Shown here: one piece after another, positions 16,816 to 26,311 of the stretch
Position numbering within the stretch: position 1 is the first letter of the stretch
Layout: every line of letters starts with the position of its first letter
Assembly (NCBI GenBank): GCA_016197205.1
Contig: JACPWG010000028.1
Coordinates: 1-64,000, forward strand
Length of the DNA: 64,000 nt
DNA from: Planctomycetota bacterium
GTDB lineage: Bacteria; Planctomycetota; MHYJ01; WSZJ01; JACPWG01
Reading direction: 5' to 3'
Notes under the pieces: model-generated
The model's database searches: none
What the model saw: the letters and a program-made list of their open reading frames with translations, nothing else
What the model was told of the DNA's origin: nothing
Position numbers and translations under genes: made by a program

Positions 16816-18875
16816 GAGTTTGGCTCGGCCGAAATGCGCCTTTGTGGTCTTAGTGACTGGTATTCCATGGCGGTCGGAACGCGGTCCCTGAGCCAGGGTT
16901 GGCGCTGGGCGATTTCGACGAAGGCCATCCATTCGCGTGCGGCACGCGCGTCTCCGCCGCGGGTGTAGGCGAGCGCCAGGCGGTACCGGGCCTCGCCGAA
17001 GTCGGGCTCCGCGCGGACGGCGTCCTCGTATTCGTGGCGGGCGCCGTCCGGGTCGCCGGTGGCCTCCAATGCTTGACCGAGGCACGTGCGGGCCGCGGCG
17101 AGGCGGGGTTTCAGCCGAACCGCGGCGCGGCAGGCCTCGAGGCAGGGCTCGAGGCGGGAGTCTTTGAAGTGGGCCTGCCCGATCCCGGCATGGGCCTCCG
17201 CCATGCCGGGGTCGAGCTCGAGGGCGCGCCGGCAGGCGTCGATGGCTTCCTGCGGCCGGCCGCGAGCGAGACACACCTCTCCGAGGACCAGGTGCGCGAG
17301 CGCGAGACGGTCGCCGGCCCGCAGCGCCTCGCGCGCCTCGGCCTCGGCGGCATCGAGGTCCCGATGGAGAACCAGCGCGTAGGCACGCAGTGCGCGCACG
17401 CCGGGCCGGGGCTCGAGCCGGAGCGACGCGCCCAGGCAGCGGATCGCCTCTTCGAGCGCGGACTGGGCTTCGGGTCGTGCGAGCAGCGCCGCTCCCAACG
17501 CGGCGTGGGCGTCGGCATCCGCGGGCCGCGACTCGACGGTCGAGCGCCGGAGGGTCACTTCGTCCGCCCAAGCGAACGCGCGACGATACGCGGTCAGACC
17601 GTACCCGAGCACGGCGACCCCGAGCAGGCCGGCCGCGATCGGATTGAGGCGCCCCCGCCACCGCCGGCGCACCGCAGCCCAGCCGATCCCGAGCCACGCG
17701 CACCAGGCCACGGAGGGCAGGTAAAGGAGGCGCTCGGCGCCGATTTCCGCGCGCGGGCCGAAGAGGGGCGTCGTGGGCAAGAGGGTAAGGAGGAAGAACG
17801 CGGTCCAGGCCGGTCCGGAGCGCGCGCCCCAGGCCCAGGCCGCGGCGGCCGCGACGAGGGCGACGAGGATGCCGCCCAGGCACGCCCAGGCGAGGGGGTC
17901 GGTCGTGGGGCTGATCGCCACGGCGGGCCGGCCGTAGCCGGAAGCGAGGCCCAGCCCGGAAACGAGCGGCAGGAAAGCGTCCGTCCACGAGAGCCGCGCC
18001 CACGTCAGGAGCCGCTCGAGGGGGGCCGCGCCGGCCAGGGCGTCCACGGAGGGCGCGAGCGAGGGAGGGCGGCCCCCGAGCCAGGCCGAGAGCGCGGCCA
18101 TGCCGGCGAGCGCCAGATACTTGGCGCCATAGCGATGCGCGGCGTACACGAGGCCACGCTCGCGGATCAGGTCCCAGGCGATCCAGGCGAGGGGCAAGAA
18201 CGCGAGCCCCGCTCGGCACTGGCAGGAGAGGAGATAGAGCGCGAGGGAGACGAGGTGGGCGACCGGCCCGCCCAGGAGATGCGCATACCAGCTTGCGAGC
18301 CCCAGGAGGGCGCCGAGCAATTCGTCCCGCGCCGCGACGGAAGCGATCGCCTCGGCGTGCACGGGGAGGCAGGCGAAGAGGAGCGCCGCCGCCCCGGCGC
18401 CGGCGTGGAGGCGACCCGTGCCGCTGTGGATCGTCGTCCGCACCGAGGTGGTCGTGCCCGAGCGGGGGCCGACCTCCCGCGCACGGTCTTCCGCCATGCG
18501 CACGCGACGCACCAGCGGGAAGAGCAGGAGCGTAACGGCCAGGTGGAGACCGAAGTTGACCGCGTGGAGCGCCGGCGCAGCCGAGTCCTCCGCCTTCGCC
18601 TGCCAGCGGAGCGTCGCGAGAGGCACCGTGGCGTACTGCGGCAGCCCCAAGGCCGGCTCCGCGGGTCGGGCTGCCCGCAAATCGGTCGAGGCCGGCGGCG
18701 GACCGCCCGGGAGAGGGGAAGGCAGGCCGAGGAGCGCGCGGTCGGGCGCCAGCAGGCCGCCGGAAAGGACCCCGGACCAGACGAGCGCCCCCGCCAGCGC
18801 CGAGGCGCCCATCCACCCGGCGATCGCCGCCCGGAAGCGCGTCCGGCGCGTCGTGATCGGACCCTCGTCGGGCAT
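16716..18875 (-). CDS. divergent GT-C/TPR protein (TMTC-like), probable degenerate paralogue
   Basis: 719 aa from ATG 18875 (MPDEGPITTRRTRFRAAIAG). Polytopic N-terminal half with CLPVHAEAIASVAARDELL, LAGMAALSAWLGGR, and AEIGAERLLYLPSVAW, then TPRs (ALGAALLARPEAQSALEEA, PGMAEAHAGIGQAHFKDSR). Unlike its four neighbours it lacks the acidic DD pair near the N-terminus and the SKE/CKE motif, so it may not be catalytic. The last 45-50 codons (after QRQPWLRDRVPTAMEY) run into repeat DNA at 16716-16860 and have no counterpart in the paralogues, so the original stop was probably lost. Read as a full-length but degenerate family member; confidence is lower on both ends. Confidence 0.7.
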   Translation of the reverse strand: MPDEGPITTRRTRFRAAIAGWMGASALAGALVWSGVLSGGLLAPDRALLGLPSPLPGGPPPASTDLRAARPAEPALGLPQYATVPLATLRWQAKAEDSAAPALHAVNFGLHLAVTLLLFPLVRRVRMAEDRAREVGPRSGTTTSVRTTIHSGTGRLHAGAGAAALLFACLPVHAEAIASVAARDELLGALLGLASWYAHLLGGPVAHLVSLALYLLSCQCRAGLAFLPLAWIAWDLIRERGLVYAAHRYGAKYLALAGMAALSAWLGGRPPSLAPSVDALAGAAPLERLLTWARLSWTDAFLPLVSGLGLASGYGRPAVAISPTTDPLAWACLGGILVALVAAAAAWAWGARSGPAWTAFFLLTLLPTTPLFGPRAEIGAERLLYLPSVAWCAWLGIGWAAVRRRWRGRLNPIAAGLLGVAVLGYGLTAYRRAFAWADEVTLRRSTVESRPADADAHAALGAALLARPEAQSALEEAIRCLGASLRLEPRPGVRALRAYALVLHRDLDAAEAEAREALRAGDRLALAHLVLGEVCLARGRPQEAIDACRRALELDPGMAEAHAGIGQAHFKDSRLEPCLEACRAAVRLKPRLAAARTCLGQALEATGDPDGARHEYEDAVRAEPDFGEARYRLALAYTRGGDARAAREWMAFVEIAQRQPWLRDRVPTAMEYQSLRPQRRISAEPNSPPSLTVLRGLRALVAWWFRRPFGFRAFARVGI

Positions 18876-18960
18876 GGGACCCACCGGAGAGCAGGGGGAG
18901 AGCCAGAGGCCGCGTGGGGGACGCTCCCTCGGGGGCGGCAGGGGCCTGCGCAAAAAAACT

Positions 18961-19206
18961 CAACAACCCGAACTGAGGCTAAACTCGACCGACGGCGGCA
19001 AATGCCTGAATCATGGCTCTGCGTCCCAGCTAGACGCGGGCGAAATTTGAAATTTGAAATTCGGCCCGGCCGTGTGGCTCGAACACGAGACTTTACCACA
19101 GAGACGCGGAGACGCAGAGGCCGGGCGCTGAGTCCATCGTCCTCTACCGGCGATCATCTCTGGCAACGGACGGAGAGATCGATTTTAGCTTCACTTCGGC
19201 TTGTTG
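18961..19206 (+). mobile_element. element A, copy 1 (246 bp, 8-bp target duplication)
   Basis: Imperfect terminal inverted repeats CAACAACCCGAACTGAGG / the complement of CAACAAGCCGAAGTGAAG (20 of 23 end bases agree). AAAAAACT is duplicated at 18953-18960 and 19207-19214. The middle has AAATTTGAAATTTGAAATTC and a CAGAGACGCGGAGACGCAGAG block. Other copies: 27689-27956, 55230-55773 (nested) and 57595-57840 (truncated). No ORF of note, so it is non-autonomous. Confidence 0.85.
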
Positions 19207-19357
19207 AAAAAACTGCGTAGTCTCCGCGGACTTCACGGCGTCCGCGCGCGGTCACGGTGCTGCCGGCGAGGTCGCAAAGCCCCGACGTCCGGGCCGATTC
19301 TAGCAGGGAGCGCGGGCATCCGCCAGGAAAACGGTCGGGGCGCGGCGGTTTCGTCCC

Positions 19358-19840
19358 TCACCGCCCCTCACCGCGCGTCGGCCGCTGCCGCAGCACCTCG
19401 TAGACCGCGATGCCGACCGCGGTGGAAACGTTCAGCGAGATCCCCTCGTGCGCCCGCATCGGAATGGTCACGAGGCGGTCCGCGTGCGCGTCGCGGATCG
19501 CGGCGGGCAGGCCGGCACTCTCACAACCGAAGACAAGCACCGCGCGGGCCGGGAATACGGTCGCCCGCAGGTCGCGCCCTTCGCACGCGGTAAAAAAAAA
19601 TGGCTCGCCGAGTTCCCCGAGCCGAGCCGCGAGCGCGGGCCAGGCGGGCCAGACCGAAGGTTGGACGTGCTTCCAATAGTGGACGCCCGCGCGACGCACC
19701 GCGCGCTCGTCGAGCGAGAAGCCGAGCGGCTCGACCAGGTGGAGCCGCGCCCCGGCGGCGAGGCAGGTGCGCCCCGCGTTTCCGGTGTTCCACGCGATCT
19801 CGGGGGCGACGAGGACGACGTGGAGGTTCGAGTCGCTCAT
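19358..19840 (-). CDS. trmL: tRNA (cytidine(34)-2'-O)-methyltransferase
   Basis: 160-aa SPOUT (SpoU/TrmH) methyltransferase. TrmL methylates the 2'-O of the wobble base of certain tRNA-Leu species with SAM. Seen: the N-terminal EIAWNTGNAGRTCLAAGARL (motif 1), VLVFGCESAGLP (motif 2 near 108-119) and IPMRAHEGISLNVSTAVGIA (motif 3), which form the knotted SAM site; the length is close to E. coli TrmL (157 aa). HEGISLN replaces the more usual RSLN spacing, a small variation. ATG 19840 gives the standard length; one more in-frame ATG lies 15 nt upstream. It is close to two SAM-cycle genes but on its own transcript as far as can be seen. Confidence 0.9.
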   Translation of the reverse strand: MSDSNLHVVLVAPEIAWNTGNAGRTCLAAGARLHLVEPLGFSLDERAVRRAGVHYWKHVQPSVWPAWPALAARLGELGEPFFFTACEGRDLRATVFPARAVLVFGCESAGLPAAIRDAHADRLVTIPMRAHEGISLNVSTAVGIAVYEVLRQRPTRGEGR

Positions 19841-19884
19841 CTGCTTTTCCTGCATCGGCTCGGCCGACAGGGAACCCGGCCGCG

Positions 19885-20110
19885 GAGAAATCGGAACCGC
19901 GACCGTTAGGGAGCGGCCTCGGGTCTTCCTCCGTCCCCCCCGGATTCGAGCCTCGCGCCGGACGCCCCGCTTGGAGCCCTCCGAGTAGCCCAGGAACTCT
20001 TTGCCCCTTGCGTCTCGGCTCCGCACGGTCACCCACGTGTGGAGTTCGAATACGCGCGGGCGGAAGAACGCGCGGAGACCGCTCCCTCACGGTCGCGGTT
20101 CGGTTCGAGT
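19885..20110. repeat. inverted pair of GGAACCGCGACCG repeats (family F)
   Basis: Two copies of a roughly 55-bp unit in opposite orientation: GGAACCGCGACCGTTAGGGA onward at about 19888, and the complementary form TCCCTCACGGTCGCGGTT ending near 20105. Other members are at 41686, 49172-49231 and 55160. No gene is found between trmL and the ahcY terminator. Confidence 0.6.
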
Positions 20111-20251
20111 CGGCGGCCGGACGCGGAGTGGCGAGGTCGAACCCGCGCCGGCCGACGAACGCGCGGAGCCCGCGCCCTGGCCCCGGGCGAGCCCCCAGGC
20201 CGAGTCGAAGGGTTGCGGTTCGGTGGGGCGGCGACGGGTCCTGCACTTTTC

Positions 20252-20293
20252 AAAAAATCGAAGGGCGGGCCGCGCATGGCGGCCCGCCCTTCG
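20252..20293 (-). terminator. rho-independent terminator of ahcY
   Basis: A 15-bp perfect stem (CGAAGGGCGGGCCGC with its complement), 5-nt loop, followed on the minus strand by TTTTTT (20257-20252). It starts 34 bp after the ahcY stop at 20327. Confidence 0.9.
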
Positions 20294-20326
20294 AAGAGGC
20301 TGACGATGCGGCCGGAAACCGCGAGT

Positions 20327-21607
20327 CTACGTCCCTTCGTTCCAGCTCGAAAGGTACTTCTTCTGATCGTCCGTCAGCGTGTCGATCCGGACGCCCATGG
20401 TCTCGAGCTTGAGCGTGGCGATCCAGTTCTCCACGTCGCGCGGGACGTCGTGGACCTTCGCCGCCATCTTCCCCTTGTGCTTCACGGCGTACTCCGCGCA
20501 GAGGGCCTGCGTCGCGAAGCTCATGTCCATCACGCTCGCCGGGTGGCCGTCCGCGCAGGCCAGGTTCACGAGGCGCCCTTCCGCCAGGACGTACAAGCTC
20601 CGGCCGTCGGCCATGGCGTACTGGTCCACGAGCGGCCGCACGTTGCGCCGCACTTCCTTGGCCTGCTTCGCAAGCGCGGGCAGGTCGATTTCCACGTTGA
20701 AATGGCCGCTGTTGGCCAGCACCGCGCCGTCCTTCATGGACGCGAAGTGCTCGGCGCGCAGCACGGACGTGTCGCCGGTCACGGTGCAGAAGACGTCGCC
20801 GAGCTTCGCCGCCTCGGCCATCGGCATCACGGAGAAGCCGTCCATCGCCGCCTCGAGCGCGCGGATCGGGTCCACCTCGGTGACGATCACGCGGGCGCCC
20901 AGGCCCCGCGCGCGCGCCGCGAAGCCGCGGCCGCACCAGCCGTAGCCCGCGCACACGACGTTGATGCCCGCGAAGAGCAGATTCGTCGCGCGGATGATCC
21001 CGTCGCAGGTCGACTGCCCCGTGCCGTAGCGGTTGTCGAAGAGATGCTTCGTCGCCGCGTCGTTCACCGCGATCACCGGGTACTTGAGCGCGCCCTCCTG
21101 CGCCATCGCGCGCAGGCGGACGACGCCCGTGGTCGTCTCTTCCATCCCGGCGTACACGTTCGGGAGCTGCTTCGGGAACTCCGAGTGCAGGATCGAGACG
21201 AGGTCCGCGCCGTCGTCGAGCGTGAGGTTCGGGTTCTGCGCGAGGACGGTCTTCAGGTGGGCGTAATAGGTGTCCTTGTCCTCCCCCTTGATCGCCCAGG
21301 TCGGGACCCCGTACTCCGTGGCGAGGGCGGCGGCGACTTCGTCCTGGGTGGAAAGCGGGTTGGAGGCGCACAGGAAGACCTCGGCGCCGCCGGCCTTGAG
21401 CGTGCGGCAGAGGTTGGCGGTCTCGCTGGTCACGTGGAGGCACGCGGCGATGCGCGCGCCCTTGAGCGGTCGCTCCTTCTCGAAGCGGGCGCGGATGGCG
21501 CGGAGGACGGGCATCTGGCTCTCCGCCCACTCGACCTTCCCCTTGCCGAGCGTCGGTCCGAGGGCGGGGCTCTTCACGTCGCAGGTCACGCTTTCGGTCT
21601 TCTTCAC
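20327..21607 (-). CDS. ahcY: adenosylhomocysteinase
   Basis: 426-aa S-adenosylhomocysteine hydrolase, a cytosolic NAD-dependent enzyme that splits SAH into adenosine and homocysteine and so removes the by-product of methylations. Seen: [20 protein letters not shown] near the N-terminus, [13 protein letters not shown], the NAD-binding [20 protein letters not shown], and the C-terminal dimer-completing [14 protein letters not shown]. Its length matches the shorter bacterial form without the roughly 40-residue insertion. GTG 21607 has AAAGGA 6 nt upstream; a longer open frame runs into metK and is not used. It follows metK by 143 bp on the same strand, and a strong terminator ends it, so metK-ahcY is a small SAM-cycle operon. 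Confidence 0.97.
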   Translation of the reverse strand: MKKTESVTCDVKSPALGPTLGKGKVEWAESQMPVLRAIRARFEKERPLKGARIAACLHVTSETANLCRTLKAGGAEVFLCASNPLSTQDEVAAALATEYGVPTWAIKGEDKDTYYAHLKTVLAQNPNLTLDDGADLVSILHSEFPKQLPNVYAGMEETTTGVVRLRAMAQEGALKYPVIAVNDAATKHLFDNRYGTGQSTCDGIIRATNLLFAGINVVCAGYGWCGRGFAARARGLGARVIVTEVDPIRALEAAMDGFSVMPMAEAAKLGDVFCTVTGDTSVLRAEHFASMKDGAVLANSGHFNVEIDLPALAKQAKEVRRNVRPLVDQYAMADGRSLYVLAEGRLVNLACADGHPASVMDMSFATQALCAEYAVKHKGKMAAKVHDVPRDVENWIATLKLETMGVRIDTLTDDQKKYLSSWNEGT

Positions 21608-21750
21608 TCGAGTTCCTTTCTTTTTTTCGAAAACGGCGGGCCGGGCGACGGGGACCGCTCGTCCCGGCCCCGAGGCGCGGGGAGTCGGCGGCGGGCGCTT
21701 GCCGGGGCCGGCCATAGGGAGTTTACCTTCGTCAAGTGCGGAGGCGGTGA

Positions 21751-22956
21751 CTACCGGGCGCCGACGGGCTGGGCGGCGGGGACGGCCAGGCCCGCCTCGC
21801 TCCGCAGGGTCTCGGCCTTGTCGGTCCGCTCCCAGGTGTAGTTCGGGTCGTCGGTGCCGAAGTGGCCGAAGCGGGCGGTCTGCTTGTAGATCGGCCGGCG
21901 CAGGTCGAGCTGGTCGATGATCGCCCGCGGGCGGAAATCGAAGTGCTTCTCGACGAGTTCCAGGATGCGGGAGTTCGGGACGCGGCCGGTGCCGTAGGTC
22001 TCGACGAGCACGGAGACGGGGCGTGCGACGCCGATGGCGTAGGCGACCTGGAGCTCGCAGCGGTCGGCCAGTCCGGCCGCGACGATGTTCTTCGCGGCGT
22101 AGCGCGCGTAGTAGCAGGCGCTGCGGTCGACCTTGGTCGGGTCCTTGCCGCTGAAGCAGCCGCCGCCGTGGTGGCCCATGCCGCCGTAGGTGTCGACGAT
22201 GATCTTGCGCCCCGTGAGGCCGCAATCTGCCTGGGGGCCGCCCTGGACGAAGCGGCCGGTCGGATTGATGTGGAGCTTCAGGTTCGCGTCCACCATCCCG
22301 GGCGGCAGGACCGGGTCGATGATGTGCGTGCGGAAATCGGTCTTCATCTGCTCCAGGGAAACCTCGGGCGCGTGCTGGAGCGAGAGGACGACGGTGTGGA
22401 TGCGGGCCGGCTTGTCGCCGTCGTACTCGACCGTGACTTGGGACTTGCCGTCCGGGCGCAGGTACTTGAGGACGCCCTTCATGCGCACCTCGGCGGCGCG
22501 GTTGACGAGCTTCCGCGCGAGGCCGATGGGCAGGGGCATCAGCTCGGGCGTCTCGCGGCAGGCATAGCCGAACATCATCCCCTGGTCGCCGGCGCCGAGG
22601 TCCTTGGCCTTCGCCGGGTCCTCGTTCACGCCCTGGGAGATGTCGGGGGACTGCGGCTCGAGGCACGTCAGGACGCCGACCGAGTGGCAGTTGAAGGAGC
22701 TGGCCGGGTCCGTGTAGCCGATCTCCTCGATGACCTTCTTCACGAGGGTCGGGATCTCGACGTAGCCGCGGGTCGTGATCTCGCCGGCGACGATGGCGAG
22801 GCCGTTCTTGAGCAGGGTCTCGCAGGCCACGCGCGACGTGGGGTCCTGGCGAAGCAACTCGTCGAGGATGCCGTCGGAAATCTGGTCGGCGACCTTGTCG
22901 GGATGTCCCATGCAGACCGCTTCGGAGGTGAAAAGTCTGCGACCGGTGTTCGCCAT
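21751..22956 (-). CDS. metK: S-adenosylmethionine synthetase
   Basis: 401 aa. Makes SAM from ATP and methionine in the cytosol, as a tetramer. Motifs: [17 protein letters not shown] at residues 17-33 (ATP site), [16 protein letters not shown] (methionine loop), and [20 protein letters not shown] (second ATP loop). The ATG at 22956 has GGAGG 7 nt upstream, and a TTGACC/TAAACT promoter lies at 23054-23082, overlapping the 3' end of the upstream kinase gene. No SAM riboswitch fold was recognised in the roughly 100-nt leader. The adjacent ahcY makes a functional unit. Confidence 0.97.
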   Translation of the reverse strand: MANTGRRLFTSEAVCMGHPDKVADQISDGILDELLRQDPTSRVACETLLKNGLAIVAGEITTRGYVEIPTLVKKVIEEIGYTDPASSFNCHSVGVLTCLEPQSPDISQGVNEDPAKAKDLGAGDQGMMFGYACRETPELMPLPIGLARKLVNRAAEVRMKGVLKYLRPDGKSQVTVEYDGDKPARIHTVVLSLQHAPEVSLEQMKTDFRTHIIDPVLPPGMVDANLKLHINPTGRFVQGGPQADCGLTGRKIIVDTYGGMGHHGGGCFSGKDPTKVDRSACYYARYAAKNIVAAGLADRCELQVAYAIGVARPVSVLVETYGTGRVPNSRILELVEKHFDFRPRAIIDQLDLRRPIYKQTARFGHFGTDDPNYTWERTDKAETLRSEAGLAVPAAQPVGAR

Positions 22957-23053
22957 GCATGCCTCCAGAGACGAAACAATGCGCGGAAACCCGCGGCTTG
23001 GGCCGCGGGGTCCCCTCCGGGCCCTCCGGGGTCGGGCTCGAAAGAAGCGGAAA

Positions 23054-23082
23054 AGTTTACCGTGAGAACGCCGGAAGGTCAA
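23054..23082 (-). promoter_or_regulatory. promoter of metK
   Basis: Minus strand TTGACC (23082-23077), 17-nt spacer, TAAACT (23059-23054). The -35 overlaps the stop codon of the histidine kinase gene (23079). Transcript leader of about 90 nt to ATG 22956. Confidence 0.65.
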
Positions 23083-26000
23083 GAAAGATTTGGAGCTTCC
23101 GGCTGACGCCCCTCCGCAAGAGCAGCCAGCTCGATCCCCAGCCGTTGGAAGGAGGCCGCGAGTTCCGCAGCCAGCGGCCCGGCTCCGAGCAGCTCCCCCG
23201 CGCCCCCCATCGTCTCCAGCCGCGCGCACTGCTCCACGACCCCTTGGGCGGCGAAGATGGACACGGCCCCCTTGAGGGCGTGCGCCGCCTGGCGGAGGGC
23301 CTGCCCGTCCCCGCGGGCTGCCGCGTCGCCGATCGCGGCGAGCCGGACCGGGCCGTCCTCCAGGCAGACGCGGGCCAGCCTCCCTGCGAGCCGGAGGTCC
23401 CCTCCCACGCGGTCGAGCAGGGCCGCCCGGTCGATCATCGACGCCGGCCCGGGCCGCGGAGGCCCCCCGGCTTCGGTCGCCGGCGGGGACGGCGGCTCCG
23501 ATCCCACGGGGGACGGCATGCCCGCGCCGACCGCGGGTTCCAGGCCGTGCGTGCGCGCTCGACCGGAGCCCGAGCGACGTTCCGGCCCGAGCAGGAACCT
23601 CTCCAGCATGTACAGCAACTGCTCCCGCCGGATCGGCTTCGCCAGGAATTCATCCATCCCGGCAGCCAGACACCTCTCCCGCTCCCCCGGCAATGCGGAG
23701 GCGGTCATCGCCACGATCGGCACCCGCGGCTCCGCAGCCCCGCGCCTTCGAAGCTCCCGCGTCGCCTCGTACCCATCCATCTCCGGCATGTGGCAATCCA
23801 TGAGCACCAGGTCGTAGGGAGCGCGGTCGAGCGCCTCCACAGCCTCGAGGCCGTTGCCCACGGCGTCCGCGCGCAGACCCAGGCGTTCCAGCAACGCCAC
23901 GGCCAGCCGCTGGTTCACGGCATTGTCCTCGGCCAGGAGGATCCGGAAAGGGACCGGCCCGGCAAACGGCCTTTCGCGCGTGACGTCCGACGGCGCGTGC
24001 CCTCGAGAGGGGTCCGTTCCCCCCGCGAGCAGTCCGGTCAGGCATTCCCAGAGGCGCGCGCGCCGGACCGGCTTGGGCAGCGTGGCCGCCACCCCAAGGT
24101 CGGCCGGCAGCGCCGCTCCCCCGCCGGACGTGAGCAGCACGATCGGCACGCCGGCCAGCGCCGCGTCCCCGCGGAGGGCCCGCGCCACGTCCACCCCGTC
24201 CAGGCCGGGAAGATGCATGTCCAGGAGGATCACCGCCGGCAGCCTGCCGACCCGCGCCGCTTCGCGCAGCAGCGCCAGCGCCGGCTCCCCGCCCGCGGCC
24301 TCCTCCCCCTTCATCCCCCAGGACGAGAGAAGGGTCGTGAGGATCTTCCGATTCATCTCGTGGTCGTCCACCACGAGAGCGCGCAGCCCCACGAGGTTCA
24401 GACGAGGGGAAGGGCGCATGGTGGCGTCCGCGCTCGTCCGGCCGAAACGGGCGGTGAACCAAAAGGTGCTCCCCTTCCCCGGCTCGCTCTCCAGGCCGAT
24501 CTCGCCCCCCATGAGCGACACCAGCCGCTTCGAGATGGCGAGCCCGAGCCCTGTCCCCCCGAAGCGGCGAGCGATGGTTTCGTCGGCCTGCGAGAAGCGC
24601 TCGAACAGCCGCGCACGCGCCTCGGCCGGGATCCCCGGCCCGGTGTCGCGGACCTCGAACCGCGCGAGGACGTCCCCCTCCGTCCGCTTCTCCGGACGAA
24701 CCGAGACCACGACCTCCCCTGCGGTGGTGAACTTGACGGCGTTCGACAGCAGGTTCAACAGGACCTGTCGGAGCCGGCCCGCATCCCCGCGCAGCCGCCG
24801 TGGCAGGTCCGGCTCGATCGCGGCTGCCAGCTCCAGCCCCTTCTGCCTCGCCTGGGTCAAGACGAAATCAAGCGCATCCTCCACGACGCTCTCGACGTCG
24901 AACTCCGCCGTCTCCAGTTCGAGCCTGCCGGCCTCCACCTTCGACAGGTCGAGGAGGTCATTGACGAGAGCGAGGAGCGCCTCGCCGCACCCGCGCACGG
25001 TTTGCGCGTAGTCCCGCTGTTCCGCGCTCAGGGCGGTATCCAGGAGGAGGCCCGACATCCCGATCACGCCGTTCAGCGGCGTGCGCAGCTCGTGGCTCAT
25101 GCCGGCCAGGAATTCGGATTTCGCGCGCGTGGCGGCCTCGGCGGCGACCAGGGCTTCCCGCAGTTCCCGCTCGGCCCGGGCCGTGGCGCTGACATCGAGG
25201 AAGGCGGCGATCGCGAATTCGACGCGGCCGGCTGCGTCGCGAACGGGCCGGGCCGTGACGTGGAGCGCGGCCCGCCCTTCGGGCCGCCGGATTTCCAGGT
25301 CCCTTGCCTCGGCCACCTCACCCCCGAGCGCGCGCACGATCGGCATGCGCTCCGCCGGATACGGAAGGTCCGTGCCTGCCACGCAGACGGCGTAGACTTC
25401 GGCGAGGCGGTCGAGGCCGGCCTCGGCGACGATCCCCTTGCCGAGGATCTCCTGCGCCGCGCGGTTCGCGTAGTAGGGCATCCCCGACCTGTCGAGCACG
25501 AAGATGCCGACCGGCACGGCCTCCAGAAAGAGGAAGAGCCGACCTTCGGTCACACGAAGGGCCTCCTGCTGCAGCGCCTCGAGCCGGGCGTGGAATTCCG
25601 CGCCGGCCCGGGCGTGTCGGGCGACGGCCCGCAGCGCGGCGAAGAGGAGGGCGCTGGTCAGGCCCAGCCAGACCAGGTGCAGCGCGGTCGTCCCGAGCAC
25701 GCCGTGCTCCGTGCCGTAGAGCGACTCCGGCCACCAGCCTCCCCGGAGGAGGTGGTCCGCGGCCGACACCGCCACAGCCGTGAGGAGCACGCCTTCGTCG
25801 CGATACGAGGCGAGGAGGGCGAGGGACAAAAGCACATGGTTATGGACATCGAGCCGCCCGGCGGCGAGGTGGATGAAGAGCGCTCCCCAGAGGGCCTGGG
25901 CGATCGCGACCAGATGCCGGGTGAGGCCCGCGTCGGGCCGCTTGCGGATCGGCGCGAGCGGCGCCAAGGACAGGATGCCGCCCAAAAAAAGCGCAGTCCA

Positions 26001-26261
26001 GAAGTGGAGCGACGAGGGGAGCCTCGCGCCCCAGGCCTCCGGGGAAAACGTGGCGGCGAGGGCGAGCGCCAGGCCCCACTGGAGGAGGAGGAGGCCGGCA
26101 AAGAAGCGATGGCAGCGGACGCGCAGCGCACGGAGCTGGGCGTCGTGGAGTTCGCGGACGCGGGAGGGCGGGACGGAGCCGGGCCCGGACCGGCCGTCCA
26201 GGGCGGGGGGGCGGGAGGCGCCCGCGTCCGAGGAGACGGGTCCGGAACTCGGCATGGGCAT
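23079..26261 (-). CDS. hybrid sensor histidine kinase (membrane sensor, PAS, HK, two receivers, HPt)
   Basis: 1060-aa hybrid kinase. Order: about six membrane helices at residues 48-205; a short coiled linker; a PAS domain at about 240-350; HisKA with HELRTPLNG (His near 388); HATPase with N-box [15 protein letters not shown] near 492, then DTGPGIP and GGTGLGLAI; receiver 1 with phospho-Asp in [13 protein letters not shown] near 680; receiver 2 with [14 protein letters not shown] near 818; C-terminal HPt with [12 protein letters not shown] near 995. Phosphate would pass His to Asp to the HPt His and then to an unknown partner. The membrane part has conserved-looking histidines and charges ([36 protein letters not shown]), a pattern I have seen in Planctomycete kinases, perhaps for binding a cofactor. 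It starts 50 bp after kdtA on the same strand. Confidence 0.9.
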   Translation of the reverse strand: MPMPSSGPVSSDAGASRPPALDGRSGPGSVPPSRVRELHDAQLRALRVRCHRFFAGLLLLQWGLALALAATFSPEAWGARLPSSLHFWTALFLGGILSLAPLAPIRKRPDAGLTRHLVAIAQALWGALFIHLAAGRLDVHNHVLLSLALLASYRDEGVLLTAVAVSAADHLLRGGWWPESLYGTEHGVLGTTALHLVWLGLTSALLFAALRAVARHARAGAEFHARLEALQQEALRVTEGRLFLFLEAVPVGIFVLDRSGMPYYANRAAQEILGKGIVAEAGLDRLAEVYAVCVAGTDLPYPAERMPIVRALGGEVAEARDLEIRRPEGRAALHVTARPVRDAAGRVEFAIAAFLDVSATARAERELREALVAAEAATRAKSEFLAGMSHELRTPLNGVIGMSGLLLDTALSAEQRDYAQTVRGCGEALLALVNDLLDLSKVEAGRLELETAEFDVESVVEDALDFVLTQARQKGLELAAAIEPDLPRRLRGDAGRLRQVLLNLLSNAVKFTTAGEVVVSVRPEKRTEGDVLARFEVRDTGPGIPAEARARLFERFSQADETIARRFGGTGLGLAISKRLVSLMGGEIGLESEPGKGSTFWFTARFGRTSADATMRPSPRLNLVGLRALVVDDHEMNRKILTTLLSSWGMKGEEAAGGEPALALLREAARVGRLPAVILLDMHLPGLDGVDVARALRGDAALAGVPIVLLTSGGGAALPADLGVAATLPKPVRRARLWECLTGLLAGGTDPSRGHAPSDVTRERPFAGPVPFRILLAEDNAVNQRLAVALLERLGLRADAVGNGLEAVEALDRAPYDLVLMDCHMPEMDGYEATRELRRRGAAEPRVPIVAMTASALPGERERCLAAGMDEFLAKPIRREQLLYMLERFLLGPERRSGSGRARTHGLEPAVGAGMPSPVGSEPPSPPATEAGGPPRPGPASMIDRAALLDRVGGDLRLAGRLARVCLEDGPVRLAAIGDAAARGDGQALRQAAHALKGAVSIFAAQGVVEQCARLETMGGAGELLGAGPLAAELAASFQRLGIELAALAEGRQPEAPNLS

Positions 26262-26311
26262 GGGGAGGCTTCCCTAGCGCGGGTAGCTGCAAAAAAAGAA
26301 AACAGGCGGAG

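Noticed and set aside
22957..23076. A SAM or SAH riboswitch before metK, and another before ahcY (21608-21750)
   Set aside because: The leaders are GC-rich but none of the conserved core sequences of known SAM/SAH riboswitches could be seen by eye; a covariance-model search would be decisive.
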